From NCBI RefSeq assembly GCF_014297365.1, contig NZ_JACOQD010000001.1:1364001-1428000 (forward strand): a DNA stretch of 64,000 nt, written 5' to 3'. The notes under the pieces are model-generated. The model ran no database searches, was not told where the DNA came from, and was given only the letters and a program-made list of their open reading frames with translations. The translations under genes and the position numbers were made by a program. Shown piece after piece: positions 1 to 8,363 of the stretch (its first letter is position 1; each line of letters opens with the position of its first letter). The stretch comes from Winogradskyella echinorum (GTDB lineage Bacteria; Bacteroidota; Bacteroidia; Flavobacteriales; Flavobacteriaceae).

Positions 1-736
1 CTGAATTTAATAAGTTGGTTAGGCGCTCTGTCATGGCTTTAAATTCTTGCAAAGCGTACTTTTGAGAAATAAGCAACTCTAACTTAAATGTTATGATATT
101 CCATGCTTCTAAATTATTAAACAGCCTTTCAAAATCTGTTTTAGGTCCTCCTGATACGAGGCTGGTTTTATACCTATCAAGAGCAATTTGTGAGTAATTA
201 AGATGTTTGTTAATAAAAGGCTCTATGGTCAATAAATATTGATCACCTATTCCTTTATCAAGAGCTGTAAAAAGGTTCAGTTGAATACTAAATGCTTGTA
301 ACTCGTCTTTAATTTTAGTGTTATTTACTTTGGCTAAATAGCCTTCATTCATAAACTCTTCGGTAATTGGATAATTAAAATTATTCATCCAAGCTGTACC
401 TAATGCACCTAAGGTTTTTTGTAGCGTTGGTATAGAATCTTTATTGTTAGAACTTAGTATTTCAAGCGTTTTTCTATTTAGTATTATTAAACTATCAATG
501 CCATTAATTAAATTGTCTAGATTATCCCGACTACTTTCTAACTCTTCGTGCATGCGCTGGTAGTAGTTGCTTAAGGTGAGCTTTTGAAGACGCTTTTCAT
601 TCCAGTTATTAATCTGCAATGCAATGAGAATACCAATCACTACAAGCACAATTTCGCCAATAGCGTATTTAAAGTATTTGGATGTTTTGCCAGTTTCCAT
701 GAGGTTGTATCGTATTTTACGAAAGAATTTAATCAT
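1..736 (-). CDS. DUF6090-like single-pass membrane protein, C-terminal end cut by window edge
   Basis: Reading the minus strand from the ATG at 736 gives an uninterrupted frame of 245 codons that leaves the window on the left. Its neighbours are about 250 residues long, so only a few C-terminal residues are likely missing. The protein begins MIKFFRKIRYNLM, continues with GKTSKYFKYAIGE and one hydrophobic helix at about residues 29-46 (core LVVIGILIALQINNW), and is then soluble, helical and charged. This is the architecture of the flavobacterial DUF6090 family. No catalytic motif is visible and the function is unknown. The ATG overlaps the TGA of the preceding copy (ATGA, 733-736), which suggests translational coupling. 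It is the most downstream gene of the array seen here. Confidence 0.85.
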   Translation of the reverse strand, partial: MIKFFRKIRYNLMETGKTSKYFKYAIGEIVLVVIGILIALQINNWNEKRLQKLTLSNYYQRMHEELESSRDNLDNLINGIDSLIILNRKTLEILSSNNKDSIPTLQKTLGALGTAWMNNFNYPITEEFMNEGYLAKVNNTKIKDELQAFSIQLNLFTALDKGIGDQYLLTIEPFINKHLNYSQIALDRYKTSLVSGGPKTDFERLFNNLEAWNIITFKLELLISQKYALQEFKAMTERLTNLLNS

Positions 737-1500
737 AGTTCTATATTCTTTTCTATTAAGGAGAGCGTTTCTTTTAAAAACTTCATTATTGAGTCCTCAT
801 TAGTACTCACATAGGATTGATTCATATAATAATCAAATAAAAAACCATCCACTTCTAAACTCGATAAAAATGCAACGTAATTAGATTTTGGAACTTCCAT
901 AGGCTTAATTACAATGTCTCTTACATAATCTTCTCGATCCATAAACATGTCTTGATTTCGTATAGGTAAGAACTTATGAACCAAAGATGGTGTATGTTTT
1001 ATCCAATAGTCTCTTCTAATTATAACATCTTCTTTATAATCGGCTAATTCGCCTGTCCATTGGTTTAACTTGTATCGTAGTTCAACATCTCTAATGAGTT
1101 CAAGATTTCCAGATGAACTAATGTCGTTGATAACTCCTAATCTGGCATCGAAAGTTGCGAAGTTGAACGCTTGACCCAATAGACTATCTATAGTTTTGGT
1201 TTCAAAATCTGTAGTTTTATCGAGATTTAAAAGTGTCTTTACAGCATTTATACTTCCCATGTTTACGTGATGGTCAAAACTAAGTTCTTCAATATTTTGT
1301 TTAAATTCTTCTTGAAGACTTAATAGGATTTGCTGCTCTTTAGCGATGTCTTTTTGTGTTGAGTTCCAATTATTAATTTGTAGGGCAATGAGAATACCAA
1401 TCACTACAAGTATAATTTCGCCAATGGCGTATTTAAGGTACTTGCTAGTTTTTCCTGCTTCCATTAGGTTATATCTAATTTTTCTGAAAAATTTAATCAT
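733..1500 (-). CDS. DUF6090-like single-pass membrane protein
   Basis: 255 residues. The N-terminus MIKFFRKIRYNLMEAG, the motif KYLKYAIGEIILVV and one membrane helix (about residues 29-46) are nearly identical to the downstream copy, even at the DNA level over the helix. The remaining ~200 residues are predominantly helical and diverged. With a cytoplasmic basic start and a single helix, the large domain is probably periplasmic; this is inferred from charge only. The gene follows the upstream paralogue after one base and overlaps the next by ATGA, so the set is one operon. Function unknown. Confidence 0.9.
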   Translation of the reverse strand: MIKFFRKIRYNLMEAGKTSKYLKYAIGEIILVVIGILIALQINNWNSTQKDIAKEQQILLSLQEEFKQNIEELSFDHHVNMGSINAVKTLLNLDKTTDFETKTIDSLLGQAFNFATFDARLGVINDISSSGNLELIRDVELRYKLNQWTGELADYKEDVIIRRDYWIKHTPSLVHKFLPIRNQDMFMDREDYVRDIVIKPMEVPKSNYVAFLSSLEVDGFLFDYYMNQSYVSTNEDSIMKFLKETLSLIEKNIEL

Positions 1501-1501
1501 A

Positions 1502-2254
1502 CTAGCCTTCGTGTTTTGTTAACTCTAATTCTATCAGATCGATAACGACATCAATATCTTCAGTCATTAATTTTAAATAACTAATTGAATCGTTTTCTGA
1601 GACTTCTTTCCACCTTTGAACAGCATCCAAGCCTAATATAATTTGTGGCATATTTTTGTCAAACTCTAAATAAGATTTCAGTTGAGATTGATTTTGAAGC
1701 CTACTATCCAATGTTGATGCTCCTCTATAAATCCCTAAGTCCTGTAGCACATTGTTTTTTCCCTTATCTGAATAATCACTGCTTTTCAATACTTCTTCTT
1801 GAAATCGAAGTACATCAATAAGCTTATTTCTAATAGTTAAAGGAATTAAAATAATTTCTCCACTACTGCGCAAGGATTCTATAGTGTTTGAATTGAATGA
1901 CAAGGGTGTAGACATTATATTTAATGTCATGAGATGATCATAGACTTGTGATGGTGATAAATCAATTGCGGAATATATTTCTAAGTAAGTATTGTATTCC
2001 TCTCTATCTTTCTCAAACAACTTAATAATCTCATTTGCAAACTGCTTGTCTTTGTTTAGGTCTTCTAATAGTTGTACGTAATAGTCTTTTCTGGTATTAT
2101 TAGTCTTTTTGTTCTCTGCATTTTGATTTATTTGTAAAGCAATCAAAATACCTAAAACAACGAGGATAATTTCACCAATGGCATAGATGAGGTATTTAGA
2201 AAACTTATTTTTAGAAACTAAACGCTGACGTATATGACGGAAGAATTTTATCAT
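1502..2254 (-). CDS. DUF6090-like single-pass membrane protein
   Basis: 250 residues with the family start MIKFFRHIRQRLVSKNKF, then KYLIYAIGEIILVVLG in a single membrane helix and the diagnostic ALQIN ending of that helix. The rest is a charged helical domain with no recognised motif. It is less similar at DNA level to the other copies in the helix region (ATACCTAAAACAACG where the others have ATACCAAT plus ACTACAAG), so it is the more diverged member. It lies 4 bases after the small TerB-like gene and 1 base before the next paralogue. Function unknown. Confidence 0.88.
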   Translation of the reverse strand: MIKFFRHIRQRLVSKNKFSKYLIYAIGEIILVVLGILIALQINQNAENKKTNNTRKDYYVQLLEDLNKDKQFANEIIKLFEKDREEYNTYLEIYSAIDLSPSQVYDHLMTLNIMSTPLSFNSNTIESLRSSGEIILIPLTIRNKLIDVLRFQEEVLKSSDYSDKGKNNVLQDLGIYRGASTLDSRLQNQSQLKSYLEFDKNMPQIILGLDAVQRWKEVSENDSISYLKLMTEDIDVVIDLIELELTKHEG

Positions 2255-2258
2255 TAAA

Positions 2259-2594
2259 CTAATAAAGTATATTGTCTAGCGTCATGTCTAAACGTTCTTC
2301 CATCAAGCTAAAACTGCAATCCGAAAAGAATATCTTATACATTTCTCTTCTAAAAGCCGCAAGTTCCATCTCGCTATAATCGTGGTTATTAATAACCTTT
2401 TCAATTTTGTCTAATCGCTTTTTTTCAGAATGCTCATGGAATTTTTTATGCATTTTTAAAAAGGTTTTTGTAGAGGTTTTGCTTTGTATCATTTCTAACT
2501 CTTCCTCAGTTTCCTTTTTATCTGCATTAGCGCATAGTAACATAATGTAAACCTGTAATTCGGTTTTAGTCCAGTTTGGCTTTTTGTTTTTCAT
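2259..2594 (-). CDS. Small TerB-like all-helical cytoplasmic protein
   Basis: 111 residues, no signal peptide or membrane helix. The central segment YIMLLCANADKKETEEELEM resembles the N-terminal part of TerB/DjlA-type helical domains, where a helix with a buried A-x-A-D is followed by an acidic helix start. The rest is helical and lysine/glutamate rich. Similar small proteins occur next to membrane-protein genes in Flavobacteriaceae, but no biochemical role is known to me. It is embedded in the DUF6090 operon, between two paralogues with short spacers, so it may be a cytoplasmic partner of these proteins; that is inference. Confidence 0.7.
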   Translation of the reverse strand: MKNKKPNWTKTELQVYIMLLCANADKKETEEELEMIQSKTSTKTFLKMHKKFHEHSEKKRLDKIEKVINNHDYSEMELAAFRREMYKIFFSDCSFSLMEERLDMTLDNILY

Positions 2595-2617
2595 GATGTT
2601 GATATTTAATTAATAGC

Positions 2618-3388
2618 TTATTTGTTTTCTAATTCGTTTTCAACTTCTTTTAATATGCTTTCTATTTGCGATTTAATACCGCTAAATAATAGAGGTCCAT
2701 TTGTGGCCTTAGCTAATAGGTAGTAATCCACTAAATAATTTTCAAATTCAACGGAATTAAAGATGTCCTTGTTATTTGTATTAGAAGATATAGATTGAAA
2801 TTCTTTGTCAATGATTTTTAAATCCGTAACAATAGTTTTAGCACTTCCGTTTTTAAAAAATAGACTTGTTAATTTTCGTTGGGTAAAATCGGCATCATTT
2901 AACTGAGTGCTTAAAACATTTATTGTGCTTTCAAAAGAAGCTAAATCTTGTCTTAAGTTTTTATTTAAAATAAGATTGAGTTTGCCAGAACTAATAATAT
3001 CATTTAAGACTCCCGTTGCTGGTGTGTATTGAATATCGCTGCCAAAAATAGGTCCAAGCAATTGAGAGATTGTCTGTGGTCTAATGGTATCAAGCGCATT
3101 TTTATTAAATAAAGTCAATACTTTTTCTAACGTTTGTACACGTTGTTCATTGACTTTAATAGAGGTGTTTATTCTATCTAGGTTGGTTTTAAATTCTGAT
3201 TGTAAAGACGTGAGGTATTCCTGTTCGAGCTTTCTCTGCTCGTTGAAGTTGTTGTTGTTATTAATGCCTAGGGCAATGAGAATACCAATGACTACAAGGA
3301 TGATTTCGCCAATAGCATAGATGAGGTATTTCGAAAATTTGTTTTCGGTTAGAAGACGTTGCCTAAATCGGCGAAATAATGTTATCAT
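2618..3388 (-). CDS. DUF6090-like single-pass membrane protein, first gene of the array
   Basis: 256 residues starting MITLFRRFRQRLLTENKF, then KYLIYAIGEIILVVIG in one membrane helix (about residues 22-41), then a coiled or helical extracytoplasmic domain. The helix-coding DNA (3270-3332) is nearly identical to that of the two copies nearest the window edge. It is the promoter-proximal gene: a 92-base spacer separates it from the peptidase gene transcribed the same way. No good TAnnTTTG promoter was found in that spacer, so it may be read through. Function unknown. Confidence 0.88.
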   Translation of the reverse strand: MITLFRRFRQRLLTENKFSKYLIYAIGEIILVVIGILIALGINNNNNFNEQRKLEQEYLTSLQSEFKTNLDRINTSIKVNEQRVQTLEKVLTLFNKNALDTIRPQTISQLLGPIFGSDIQYTPATGVLNDIISSGKLNLILNKNLRQDLASFESTINVLSTQLNDADFTQRKLTSLFFKNGSAKTIVTDLKIIDKEFQSISSNTNNKDIFNSVEFENYLVDYYLLAKATNGPLLFSGIKSQIESILKEVENELENK

Positions 3389-3480
3389 TTACTTTCTTTT
3401 AGGTTGAAAGTAAATTAGGTCAATGGTTGTAGTTGAGGTTGGTTAACTATTTGTGTTTAAATATATTAAAATGTTACAGA

Positions 3481-4560
3481 TTATTGCTCATAGATTCCAA
3501 TAGTTAATTCACCTTTATCATTCATTGTAGCTCTATACATGCCAGCAGTATTAAATTCTGCAACCATATTTCCATTTTTATCTACGGCTACAATTCCACC
3601 ATCTCCTCCTAATTCTGCAACTTTATCTAATACTGTTTTAGAAGCTTCTTTGAGGCTTAAGCCTTTGTAGTCCATTAAAGCAGAAATATCATGTGCAACT
3701 TGCGCTCTTATAAAGTATTCTCCCCAACCAGTACTCGATACTGCACATGTTGCATTATTAGCATAAGTTCCAGAACCAATTATTGGTGCATCGCCAACTC
3801 TTCCATAGCGCTTATTGGTCATTCCTCCTGTAGATGTGCCAGCAGCTAAATTTCCATTTTTATCGAGTGCTGCGCAACCCACTGTTCCGAATTTAGCATT
3901 TTTAATATCTGCATCATAGAAATCCAAATAAGCAGATTCTGTATCTATTTTATTAGTTTTTTGTGCTTCACGTTCTTTAACACGTTTTAGAGATTCTAGA
4001 CGTCTGTCTGTATGAAAATAAGATGGCTCAACTAGCGTTAATCCTTGTTCTTCGGCAAAAATTTCAGCCCCTTTACCAGAAAGCATGACGTGTTTAGAAT
4101 TATCCATTACAGCTCTCGCCAAATCAATAGGGTTTCTAACGGTTGTTGTACCAGCAGATGCACCTGCATTAAGTGTTTTACCATCCATTATAGACGCGTC
4201 TAATTCGTTAGTTTCTGCATTGGTGAATACCGCACCCTTACCAGCATTAAAAAGCGGTGAGTCTTCCATTATGTTAATGGTTTTGGTGACCGCATCTAAA
4301 CTAGAACCTCCATTTTTAAGAACCTCATAACCAACCCTAATTGCTTCTTCTAATTTAGCTTTGTATGCAGCTTCCTTTTCTGGCGTCATGTTTTTCTTCA
4401 AAATAGTGCCAGCTCCACCATGAATTATTATTGCGAATTCAGGTCTTTCTATTGTGGTTTCAGATTGATTTTTAGCTACTGCTGTTTCTTCTGATTTGTT
4501 CTCTTTTTTACATGATATGCATAAAAGTAAAGCTAGAATAATCGGAATAATTTTTTTCAT
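3481..4560 (-). CDS. Isoaspartyl peptidase / L-asparaginase 2 family lipoprotein
   Basis: 359 residues. An N-terminal lipobox (LLCISC, Cys17) predicts export and lipidation. The plant-type asparaginase fold follows: HGGAG at 47-51, then the autocleavage site GTVG with the putative nucleophile Thr226, and the substrate loop GTSTGGM after it. This Ntn-hydrolase family cleaves itself before that Thr and hydrolyses isoaspartyl (beta-aspartyl) dipeptides and asparagine. The linker before Thr226 is intact, so the enzyme should mature normally. It is a single gene with a likely promoter of its own (4586-4616) and is divergent from the ALDH gene. Confidence 0.93.
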   Translation of the reverse strand: MKKIIPIILALLLCISCKKENKSEETAVAKNQSETTIERPEFAIIIHGGAGTILKKNMTPEKEAAYKAKLEEAIRVGYEVLKNGGSSLDAVTKTINIMEDSPLFNAGKGAVFTNAETNELDASIMDGKTLNAGASAGTTTVRNPIDLARAVMDNSKHVMLSGKGAEIFAEEQGLTLVEPSYFHTDRRLESLKRVKEREAQKTNKIDTESAYLDFYDADIKNAKFGTVGCAALDKNGNLAAGTSTGGMTNKRYGRVGDAPIIGSGTYANNATCAVSSTGWGEYFIRAQVAHDISALMDYKGLSLKEASKTVLDKVAELGGDGGIVAVDKNGNMVAEFNTAGMYRATMNDKGELTIGIYEQ

Positions 4561-4585
4561 GTTAGGTTAGATTTTATAAGTGCTT

Positions 4586-4616
4586 TAAAGTTACATTTTT
4601 AGGTAGTACGCTTCAA
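4586..4616 (-). promoter_or_regulatory. Putative promoter of the isoaspartyl peptidase gene
   Basis: On the minus strand TTG (4616-4614) is followed after 20 bases by TAACTTTA (4593-4586), one mismatch from the Bacteroidota -7 box TAnnTTTG. The start codon lies 26 bases downstream. Confidence 0.4.
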
Positions 4617-4637
4617 GTAAAACTGACAATTTATTAG

Positions 4638-4645
4638 TAACTTTG
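4638..4645 (+). promoter_or_regulatory. Putative -7 box (TAACTTTG) for the ALDH gene
   Basis: TAACTTTG matches the Bacteroidota housekeeping -7 consensus TAnnTTTG exactly and lies 36 bases before the ATG at 4682. No clear upstream TTTG box is visible at the expected spacing. Confidence 0.45.
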
Positions 4646-4681
4646 CATAAAAATTTAATAATTCATAAAATTTAAACACAT

Positions 4682-6235
4682 ATGGAAGCAGTTGCTACCG
4701 ATTTCGGAATAAAAGAGGCTTTAAACCAGTTAGGTGTTAAAGATTTAAATGATGGCACTTCAACAGGGTCTAATAATTTTTCAAACGGAGAAATTATAGA
4801 ATCATACTCGCCTGTTGACGGTCAATTAATTGGAAAAGTAAAATCGACTACTAGAGCAGATTATGACAAGGTAATGGATGCTGCGACAAAAGCATTTTTA
4901 TCTTGGAGAGATGTGCCAGCACCTGTACGTGGAGAAGTGGTTCGTCAGTTTGGGAATAAACTAAGAGATTTAAAAGAACCATTAGGTAAATTAGTGTCTT
5001 ACGAAATGGGTAAATCGCTTCAAGAAGGTTACGGAGAAGTTCAGGAAATGATTGATATCTGTGATTTTGCTGTAGGTTTATCTCGTCAGTTAAATGGACA
5101 AACTATTCCATCGGAACGTCCAGGCCACGTTATGAGAGAGCAATGGCATCCAATAGGTGTTGTGGGTATTATTTCTGCGTTTAATTTCCCAGTAGCGGTT
5201 TGGGCTTGGAATACAGCTTTAGCATGGATATGTGGTGATATTTGTGTTTGGAAAGCTTCTGAAAAAGCACCTTTATGCTCAATAGCGTGTCAAAATATTA
5301 TTGCAGATGTTTTAAAAGAAAATAACTATCCAGAAGGGATTTCTTGTATCATTAATGGAGACTACAAAGTTGGTGAGTTTATGACTACTGACCATAGAAT
5401 TCCACTAGTATCTGCAACAGGTTCTACACGCATGGGTAGAATTGTTGGAGCAACAGTTGCTGAACGTTTCGGAAAATCGTTATTAGAATTAGGAGGAAAT
5501 AACGCTATCATTATCACACCAACTGCCGATTTAAAAGTAGTAGTTCCTGGTGCTGTTTTTGGTGCGGTTGGTACGTGCGGACAACGTTGTACGTCTACGA
5601 GGAGACTTATAATTCACGAATCGGTATACGATAAAGTAAGAGATGCCATCGTTGGTGCTTATGGGCAGTTAACTATTGGTAATCCTTTAGATGAAAAAAA
5701 TCATATTGGCCCATTAATCGATAAAGATGCAGTTAATACGTATTTAGCCGCAATTGAAAAAGCAAAAGCAGAAGGTGGAAATGTGTTAGTAGAAGGTGGA
5801 GTTCTTGAAGGTGAAGGTTACGAATCTGGTTGCTACGTTAAGCCAGCAATTATTGAAGCTGAAAACGATTTTGAAATCGTTCAGCACGAAACCTTTGCTC
5901 CAATTTTATATTTAATGAAATATTCTGGTGATGTTGAAAACGCTATTGCTAAACAAAACGGAGTGGCCCAAGGATTATCTTCAGCTATTATGACTAACGA
6001 AATGAAAGAAGCAGAGAAATTCTTGTCTTATGCAGGTAGTGATTGTGGTATCGCGAATGTAAATATTGGTACTTCTGGAGCTGAGATTGGTGGTGCTTTT
6101 GGTGGCGAAAAAGAAACAGGTGGTGGACGTGAGTCTGGATCTGATGCTTGGAAAGTTTACATGAGAAGACAAACAAACACTATTAACTATTCTGATGAAT
6201 TGCCATTAGCGCAAGGCATTAAGTTTGATTTATAA
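4682..6235 (+). CDS. amaB: Aldehyde dehydrogenase, ALDH7 / L-piperidine-6-carboxylate dehydrogenase type
   Basis: 517 residues, full length for an NAD(P)-dependent aldehyde dehydrogenase. Visible motifs: FNFP with the oxyanion Asn169, ATGSTRMG in the cofactor loop, LLELGGNN with general base Glu269, and GQRCTSTRR with nucleophile Cys303. The sequences GQRCTSTRR, GAEIGGAFGGEKETGGGRES and the C-terminal RRQTNTINYS are typical of ALDH7 (antiquitin), which oxidises alpha-aminoadipic semialdehyde / piperideine-6-carboxylate to aminoadipate in lysine breakdown. No other lysine catabolic gene is adjacent, so the substrate is assigned from family only. It is cytoplasmic and probably monocistronic, or co-transcribed with the small secreted protein 11 bases downstream. 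Confidence 0.9.
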   Translation: MEAVATDFGIKEALNQLGVKDLNDGTSTGSNNFSNGEIIESYSPVDGQLIGKVKSTTRADYDKVMDAATKAFLSWRDVPAPVRGEVVRQFGNKLRDLKEPLGKLVSYEMGKSLQEGYGEVQEMIDICDFAVGLSRQLNGQTIPSERPGHVMREQWHPIGVVGIISAFNFPVAVWAWNTALAWICGDICVWKASEKAPLCSIACQNIIADVLKENNYPEGISCIINGDYKVGEFMTTDHRIPLVSATGSTRMGRIVGATVAERFGKSLLELGGNNAIIITPTADLKVVVPGAVFGAVGTCGQRCTSTRRLIIHESVYDKVRDAIVGAYGQLTIGNPLDEKNHIGPLIDKDAVNTYLAAIEKAKAEGGNVLVEGGVLEGEGYESGCYVKPAIIEAENDFEIVQHETFAPILYLMKYSGDVENAIAKQNGVAQGLSSAIMTNEMKEAEKFLSYAGSDCGIANVNIGTSGAEIGGAFGGEKETGGGRESGSDAWKVYMRRQTNTINYSDELPLAQGIKFDL

Positions 6236-6246
6236 AAGATTTCATT

Positions 6247-6771
6247 TTGATTAAAAAAGGCTCAATTTCAATATTTTGTGCATTAACTTTTATATTAAAT
6301 AGTTTCTCTCAAAATGAAATTAATTATAGTTTAATTGACTCATTGGGTAAGAGTTTTACTAATAGCTTAAAAATTGGTAACATAGCGTATTTAAAAAATT
6401 CACAACCACCGAAGGGCACTTATACTTATGAGAGGCTTTTAGAATTTAAGGAAGCACTTAAAAATAAACCAAATGAAGTAAAATTTGGAAGTATTGTTGA
6501 GCCTTCTATTGATTCAAATTATTATGCTTATAACTTATTTGCTTACAAAAGAGTTGATGAAGAAAGTATTGAATATTATTTTGCTGCTATAATAAGTGTA
6601 AATATTTCGGGTGACACTTATAAAATAGAGAACTCCTATTTATTTACGGAGCAAGATGCTTTAAAAAGCTGGTGGAAACATATTTTTGGTTTTTATTACA
6701 CTGAAAAAAATAAAGAAATTCCAGAGGAATATGTATATCCAGTTTGTCCACCACCACCTTTTAAAGAATAA
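6247..6771 (+). CDS. Hypothetical secreted protein
   Basis: 174 residues, family not recognised. The first 21 residues (KKGSISIFCALTFILNSFSQ region) form a signal peptide ending at an SFSQ site common in Bacteroidota. This leader is complete only with the TTG start at 6247, which is why that start is chosen. The mature part is rich in Tyr, Asn and Glu and ends with a proline run (CPPPPF). It is 11 bases downstream of the ALDH stop codon and followed by a terminator. Confidence 0.65.
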   Translation: MIKKGSISIFCALTFILNSFSQNEINYSLIDSLGKSFTNSLKIGNIAYLKNSQPPKGTYTYERLLEFKEALKNKPNEVKFGSIVEPSIDSNYYAYNLFAYKRVDEESIEYYFAAIISVNISGDTYKIENSYLFTEQDALKSWWKHIFGFYYTEKNKEIPEEYVYPVCPPPPFKE

Positions 6772-6778
6772 TAATATT

Positions 6779-6809
6779 AAGCCACATCGCAAGATGTGGC
6801 TTTCTTTTT
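6779..6809 (+). terminator. Rho-independent terminator
   Basis: A perfect 10-bp stem, AAGCCACATC / GATGTGGCTT, with a GCAA loop, is followed by a T-rich tract. It ends the ALDH and secreted-protein unit. Confidence 0.85.
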
Positions 6810-6867
6810 AACATTAATTGACGCAACCATTTTTTAATATTACTATCTTTAAATAAAAACGACTTAA

Positions 6868-7587
6868 ATGAATAGAATGGCAAAGTTTAAAGGACTACTC
6901 TTACTTTTTATCTTGTTTTTATTACAGTGTGAAGTCCCTTTTGAAAATAACGCTAGACTTTTAATAAAAGGACAAATTGTTGATGAAAACAATCAACCAA
7001 TTTCCAATTCTCAAATTAATGTATTTGTTAGAAGAGATGAGAATTTTTTATACAACTCAGATCCAAGTAATGAAGATAGTGGTGTGCTTTTGGGTGGCAC
7101 TACAAGTGATATTGACGGAACTTTTTCACTAATTACACTTTTAGGGAAGGATGAAGATTTTGTTATTGAGGTATATGGAGGTGAAGATTTTTCAAAATAT
7201 ATGTACAGAACAAACACAGAAACTTATATACCAGATGATTATTTAATTGATTTAGAAACAATATCGTTACCCAAAAAAGCTTTTTTTGAATTTAATATTA
7301 TAAGGTCTAGTCCTGCTGGCACAGAATTACAATATAATTTTAATTATACCTCAATTCCCTGTTTAGAAGTCTACGAAGACGGTGTTTTAAATGAAGTTGA
7401 GACTGCTTGTTATAAGCAAATGAATAGAGGTAGGTTTCTAGATGATGAAAGACCAGATGCTTCTGGTGATTTTTTGTCATTTTTAGGTGCTAACGTTATA
7501 TTCACTTATTCCATAAACGATCAACCAGAAGTAGTTGAGGTTTTAACCATAGACGATATAAATTTTGAATTTAACTTCAATTATTAG
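6868..7587 (+). CDS. Lipoprotein with carboxypeptidase-regulatory-like (Ig-like) domain
   Basis: 239 residues. A hydrophobic leader ends in LFLLQC, a plausible lipobox. The next segment, LLIKGQIVDENNQPISNSQI, is the start of a CarboxypepD_reg-like beta-sandwich (about residues 30-110), with the usual DIDGTFSL turn. The C-terminal half is beta-rich and unrecognised. Either MNRM or the internal Met at residue 4 could be the start. The next gene begins one base after its stop, so the two are co-transcribed and may form a surface lipoprotein/outer-membrane barrel pair. Confidence 0.75.
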   Translation: MNRMAKFKGLLLLFILFLLQCEVPFENNARLLIKGQIVDENNQPISNSQINVFVRRDENFLYNSDPSNEDSGVLLGGTTSDIDGTFSLITLLGKDEDFVIEVYGGEDFSKYMYRTNTETYIPDDYLIDLETISLPKKAFFEFNIIRSSPAGTELQYNFNYTSIPCLEVYEDGVLNEVETACYKQMNRGRFLDDERPDASGDFLSFLGANVIFTYSINDQPEVVEVLTIDDINFEFNFNY

Positions 7588-7588
7588 G

Positions 7589-8254
7589 ATGAGAATTTTA
7601 CTAGTTTGCACGTTATTTTTTAGCATTATTCTAAATTCTCAAAATTCTGACGATGAATTTAATGATCGAAAAATTGATAGTTCAGAAGTAGAAGTATTTC
7701 AGAAAACAGCAATATTTACATTAGGAGTTTTTCAACCAATTATAAATGACGATAGTAATATTGGAAAAGGAGCAAATGGGAACTTAAGTTTTAAGCTTGG
7801 AGGACAACTATTTGTTTACAAACGCTTTTTTGTAGGTGGTTTTTTTAACTCTACATATTTAGACATCACGGACATTAGTTTTACAGGTAAATACAAACGT
7901 AGTTATGTAACCACTAGTTATCTACAATTTGGTTACGAATTTTCAGTTTCAAAAAAGTTGTCTTTCGCAGCTAGTATTGCGCCTATTGGTTACGCTGATT
8001 ATAGAAACTATATTAAAAAGAATAGAGTTAATCAACAGCACGATAGCGCTAAAGTTTTAATTTATGAAACTTATCTTAGTTACGATGTTTCAGATAGGTT
8101 TTCAATATTTATAGACTATTCATACCGTACAGACACAACCAATATTAGAACTGCACCAGAAATTCAAAGTAATTTTTCTAAAATTAAATATCACAATTTC
8201 GGAATTGGATTAAAGTTTACAATTAATAATGGTAATTTTTTCTCTAATCTTTAA
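7589..8254 (+). CDS. Predicted outer-membrane beta-barrel protein
   Basis: 221 residues from the ATG at 7589. An upstream in-frame ATG at 7565 lies within the preceding gene and would add eight residues before the signal peptide, so 7589 is preferred. The leader MRILLVCTLFFSIILNS is a signal peptide. The mature part alternates polar and aromatic residues in repeated strands (for example KRFFVGGFFNSTYLDI, FGYEFSVSKKLSFAASI, FSIFIDYSYRTDT), as in 8-10-strand barrels. No specific family is recognised. It follows the lipoprotein gene after one base. Confidence 0.7.
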   Translation: MRILLVCTLFFSIILNSQNSDDEFNDRKIDSSEVEVFQKTAIFTLGVFQPIINDDSNIGKGANGNLSFKLGGQLFVYKRFFVGGFFNSTYLDITDISFTGKYKRSYVTTSYLQFGYEFSVSKKLSFAASIAPIGYADYRNYIKKNRVNQQHDSAKVLIYETYLSYDVSDRFSIFIDYSYRTDTTNIRTAPEIQSNFSKIKYHNFGIGLKFTINNGNFFSNL

Positions 8255-8363
8255 CAATAGGCTGCTATTTTGTGACTTTTTTAAGTATTGTGTTTCAGAC
8301 TAATGACTAAAAGGTGTTAATTTTTTTAATATCTTAAGGGTCATTAACTTAAAACACTAACTA

